Source: Crystallibacter degradans | GTDB taxonomy: Bacteria > Actinomycetota > Actinomycetes > Actinomycetales > Micrococcaceae | Reading direction: 5' to 3' | Length of the DNA: 64,000 nucleotides | Assembly (NCBI RefSeq): GCF_012952295.1 | Contig: NZ_JABBCH010000003.1 | Coordinates: forward strand, 186,001 to 250,000 | Shown: one piece after another, positions 61,897 through 64,000 of the stretch | Layout: each line of letters starts with the position of its first letter | Numbering within the stretch: position 1 is the stretch's first letter | Program-made: the position numbers and the translations under genes | The notes under the pieces: model-generated | What the model was told of the DNA's origin: nothing | What the model saw: the letters and a program-made list of their open reading frames with translations, nothing else | The model's database searches: none

Positions 61897-62739
61897 TTAA
61901 CGCGGTGCATGCTTCAGCCGCGTGAGCAGCGCCCTCGACTGGAGTGGGCCGTATGGCAGGATCGGTATCGCTTTTGTGGTGTCCGCGGGCGTGTCCCTGC
62001 TGGCCTGCTCACCCATCCGGACAGCCAGTGACATGGTCTCCCACATACTCTTCACGAAAGCATCGCTGACCGTCTGCCCGTGGCCAGGCACCAGGACATC
62101 GTATTCGTGGCGCAGGCCGGAGATCTTGCGGAGTGTTTCCACCCAGTCCCGCGGGTAGGAATCCTCGAACGCGGGATTCGCGCCCTGCTCCACCAGGTCG
62201 CCGGCGAAGAGGGTCGACGGTGTACCCACCAGCAAATCGCCGTCGGTATGGCCACGGCCCAGGTAGAACAGCTTCACCGGCATGTCGCCGAGGTTCACGG
62301 TGACTTCGGTATCCACCGGCTTGGTCGGGACACGGATGCGGGTGTGCTCCCCGGTCCCCTCGGCCATTTCGGGCTCGGTTTCCGCTACCTGCTCGCGCTG
62401 GAGTGAGGCAGTTTCAGCCATATCGTGCGCGCAGTTGCGATGCGCATAAAAGTCATGGACGCCGTTGTCCGCGAAAAAGGCGTTGCCGAAGATGTGGTCG
62501 AAATGCGAATGGGTGTTGACTACCACCAGCGGCAGCTTCGTTAGGGACCGGACAGCCTTGTATATCTGCCGTGCCTGTCGAGGGCCTGCCCCGGTGTCGA
62601 TCACCATGGCTTTTTGCTTCCCGATCACCAGGCCGCTATTGAGCAAGTAGCTCCGCGTTCGGATCACATAGTTTCCGGGTGCCACCTGAACATGCTCGGC
62701 CTTGTCCTCGGTTTGCACGGTCTCGCTCATGCCGGCCAT
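61897..62739 (-). CDS. MBL-fold metallo-hydrolase
   Basis: A 280-aa zinc hydrolase with the family motif THSHFDH, a second His in LGRGHTDGD, the Asp in TLFAGDLVEQG and a late His in PGHGQTVSD. Two starts are possible: ATG 62739, very close to an AGGAGG site, or ATG 62730 with wider spacing. Substrate unknown; lactonase-like and glyoxalase II-like activities are both open. Confidence 0.85.
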   Translation of the reverse strand: MAGMSETVQTEDKAEHVQVAPGNYVIRTRSYLLNSGLVIGKQKAMVIDTGAGPRQARQIYKAVRSLTKLPLVVVNTHSHFDHIFGNAFFADNGVHDFYAHRNCAHDMAETASLQREQVAETEPEMAEGTGEHTRIRVPTKPVDTEVTVNLGDMPVKLFYLGRGHTDGDLLVGTPSTLFAGDLVEQGANPAFEDSYPRDWVETLRKISGLRHEYDVLVPGHGQTVSDAFVKSMWETMSLAVRMGEQASRDTPADTTKAIPILPYGPLQSRALLTRLKHAPR

Positions 62740-62883
62740 TTCCTCCTGGATCCGTTCCCAGGACGCAGCGTCATTGCGCGTCCAACCACTACCGTATCGC
62801 GGTGGGCGGGAGGGAAGCAGTCACAGACCGGATAGCGCGTAACCGAACGCCCTCATTCCGGTGGGATGAGAACGAAAACCGAT

Positions 62884-63472
62884 TTACTGGTCCTTTAGTC
62901 TGTGAATCGCAGCGGTAAATGGCGCACTTTTGTCAGAGATGTATGGCCGACTGAGCCCGCAGACCTGCCAAGCCGGGCTGGTCTTGCGGTGTACGGCCTG
63001 ATGCAGCGCCAGTGCTGTCTGCTCGGCCGTCGGTGCTCCGGTGAAGAGGGGTGTAGCTGGCGACGGCGCGGGAGTAGTCATCGAGCACAATGGTGAGCCA
63101 GGGCCGCACGGGGTTGCCGCCCTTGTCGACGACCATGATGTCGAGGAGGGTGTGGTCCGCCTGCCACTGCTCGTTCGGACGGGAGGCTGCACGGCGGAAC
63201 ACCAACTCGAACCTGTCCCGGTATGCAGCGTCGCCTTCCTGTGCGAGCGTGATCAGTCCTGGATCGATCGCCGTGACTACGGCTCGGACGCTGGAGTAGC
63301 TCGGTGCCGGCAGGTCCCGGTCCCGGGCGATGTCTCCGACCCGCCGGCAGATGAAGGCCATGGTCGGCGCTGGCCGGCGGAGGGCCAGCGCCTCGATCAC
63401 CTCGACGAGCTCGGCCGGGATCTTTTTGCCCAGGGGTGTTTCATAAACGGCCGTTAGCGGGCCACCGTTCCA
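62884..63472 (-). pseudogene. Frameshifted, truncated transposase relic (rve/Mu-IS481-like)
   Basis: Minus-strand frame from 63472 reads as the helix-turn-helix and integrase part of a Mu/IS481-type transposase: TPLGKKIPAELVEVIEALAL, then PNEQWQADHTLLDIMV and PWLTIVLDDYSRA, with two catalytic Asp. At about 63043-63050 the sequence needs one extra base; the next frame continues FTGAPTAEQTALALHQAVHR and AWQVCGL. Beyond about 62958 the match stops, before the third catalytic acid. A stop at 63473-63475 cuts the N-terminal side. No terminal inverted repeats were found. Confidence 0.8.
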
Positions 63473-63553
63473 TTACGTAGAGGGCGCATCCCCATCGACC
63501 ACAACCTCCGAGGGACTGATGTTGCGCGTCGCAACTCCTGAGACGATCTAAAG

Positions 63554-64000
63554 ATGACTACTTGCTATCCCCACACCCGCATCGCGGCCGGTCGCCGACA
63601 CTCGGTAGGCGTTACCGCGCAGGGTTCGGTGCTAACCGCGGGCATCCCGAAAGCGGAGGAACGGCGCGTCGAGGGCTGGAATAGCATCGTCGCGGTGGCG
63701 GCTGGAAACGTGCACACAGCATCGAACACCGGGCGCTCTCACACGGTTGGACTGCGCGAGGACGGCACGGTGCTCGCGACCGGCTGGAACAACGAGGGGC
63801 AGTGCGACGTCGACGAATGGACAGACGTCGTGAGCATCGCCGCTGGTTGGCGACGCACGCTCGCAGTCATCGCAAACGGTACAGCCCGTGCGGCTGGTCG
63901 ACGGAACGAAGGAGCCAGCGACATTGAAGGTTGGAACGAACTGGTGGCCGTTGCGGCGGGAGACTGGCACTCCATAGGGCTTCGGGCGGATGGCACAGCA
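63554..64000 (+). CDS. RCC1-repeat protein (3' end outside window)
   Basis: An open frame of 149 codons starting at ATG 63554 and running off the window. It has repeating units of about 50 residues with the RCC1 pattern: VAVAAGNVHT, HTVGLREDGTVLATGWN, VVSIAAGWRRTLAV, VAVAAGDWHSIGLRADG. These form a beta-propeller. There is no signal peptide or clear ribosome site. It follows a transposase relic and may be acquired; function unknown. Confidence 0.8.
   Translation, partial: MTTCYPHTRIAAGRRHSVGVTAQGSVLTAGIPKAEERRVEGWNSIVAVAAGNVHTASNTGRSHTVGLREDGTVLATGWNNEGQCDVDEWTDVVSIAAGWRRTLAVIANGTARAAGRRNEGASDIEGWNELVAVAAGDWHSIGLRADGTA

Noticed and set aside
1..64000. tRNA, rRNA, CRISPR arrays and prophage genes
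   Set aside because: None recognised on reading both strands; the only mobile trace is the transposase relic near 63 kb.

Overview
The window is high-GC Gram-positive DNA. Frequent GTG starts, AGGAGG-type ribosome sites, an ESX/type VII secretion locus, an FprA-type reductase pair, a two-gene MetPS-like transporter and a menaquinone pathway with an isoprene-saturating reductase together suggest an actinobacterium of the Micrococcaceae, most likely Arthrobacter sensu lato. This is inference from gene content; no search was run. No rRNA, tRNA or CRISPR array was seen.

Layout. 1-7.9 kb: a partial histidine phosphatase, HtpX protease, an MFS exporter, two alpha/beta hydrolases, a Fur-family regulator with a perfect 9-5-9 operator, catalase, an ankyrin partner and a TetR regulator. 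8-9.4 kb: FprA-type ferredoxin reductase copy 1. 9.8-25.7 kb: a type VII secretion locus built as two divergent arms. The minus arm encodes three small ESX-like proteins, a 944-aa toxin and three candidate immunity proteins. The plus arm encodes a small membrane protein, EccD, a MinD/ParA ATPase, EccC and two accessory proteins. EccB, EccE and mycosin are not in the window. 25.8-27.7 kb: RarD-type permease and a tandem universal stress protein. 27.9-34.3 kb: a candidate GABA/amino-aldehyde module (GabT, aldehyde dehydrogenase, NSS transporter with MetS-like subunit) facing a PucR-family regulator. 34.3-44.4 kb: assimilatory sulfur genes, with overlapping sulfite reductase, APS reductase and CysD/CysN genes running into a sulfonate-type ABC transporter and ending in FprA copy 2; a sirohydrochlorin chelatase lies upstream. 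44.5-46.1 kb: glycolipid-binding-like, SUKH-like and HIT proteins. 46.2-50.8 and 54.4-59.7 kb: menaquinone genes (long-chain prenyl synthase, MenJ-like reductase, MenG, MenF, MenD, MenC), split by an amino-acid ABC transporter with a Crp/GlxR-type site, an exported intradiol dioxygenase-like protein and PhoX. 59.8-62.7 kb: PAP2 phosphatase, MFS transporter and metallo-hydrolase. 62.9-64 kb: a frameshifted transposase relic and the start of an RCC1-repeat protein cut by the window end.

How they work together. The most striking unit is the secretion locus. Its toxin appears to carry two catalytic domains in tandem, a TNT-like NAD-glycohydrolase domain and a C-terminal DGGH nuclease domain, followed by an immunity cassette that may hold a separate antidote for each. 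The sulfur operon couples sulfate activation, APS and sulfite reduction, uptake and a dedicated electron donor. The two FprA copies share a 122-nt identical tract, which suggests recent gene conversion.
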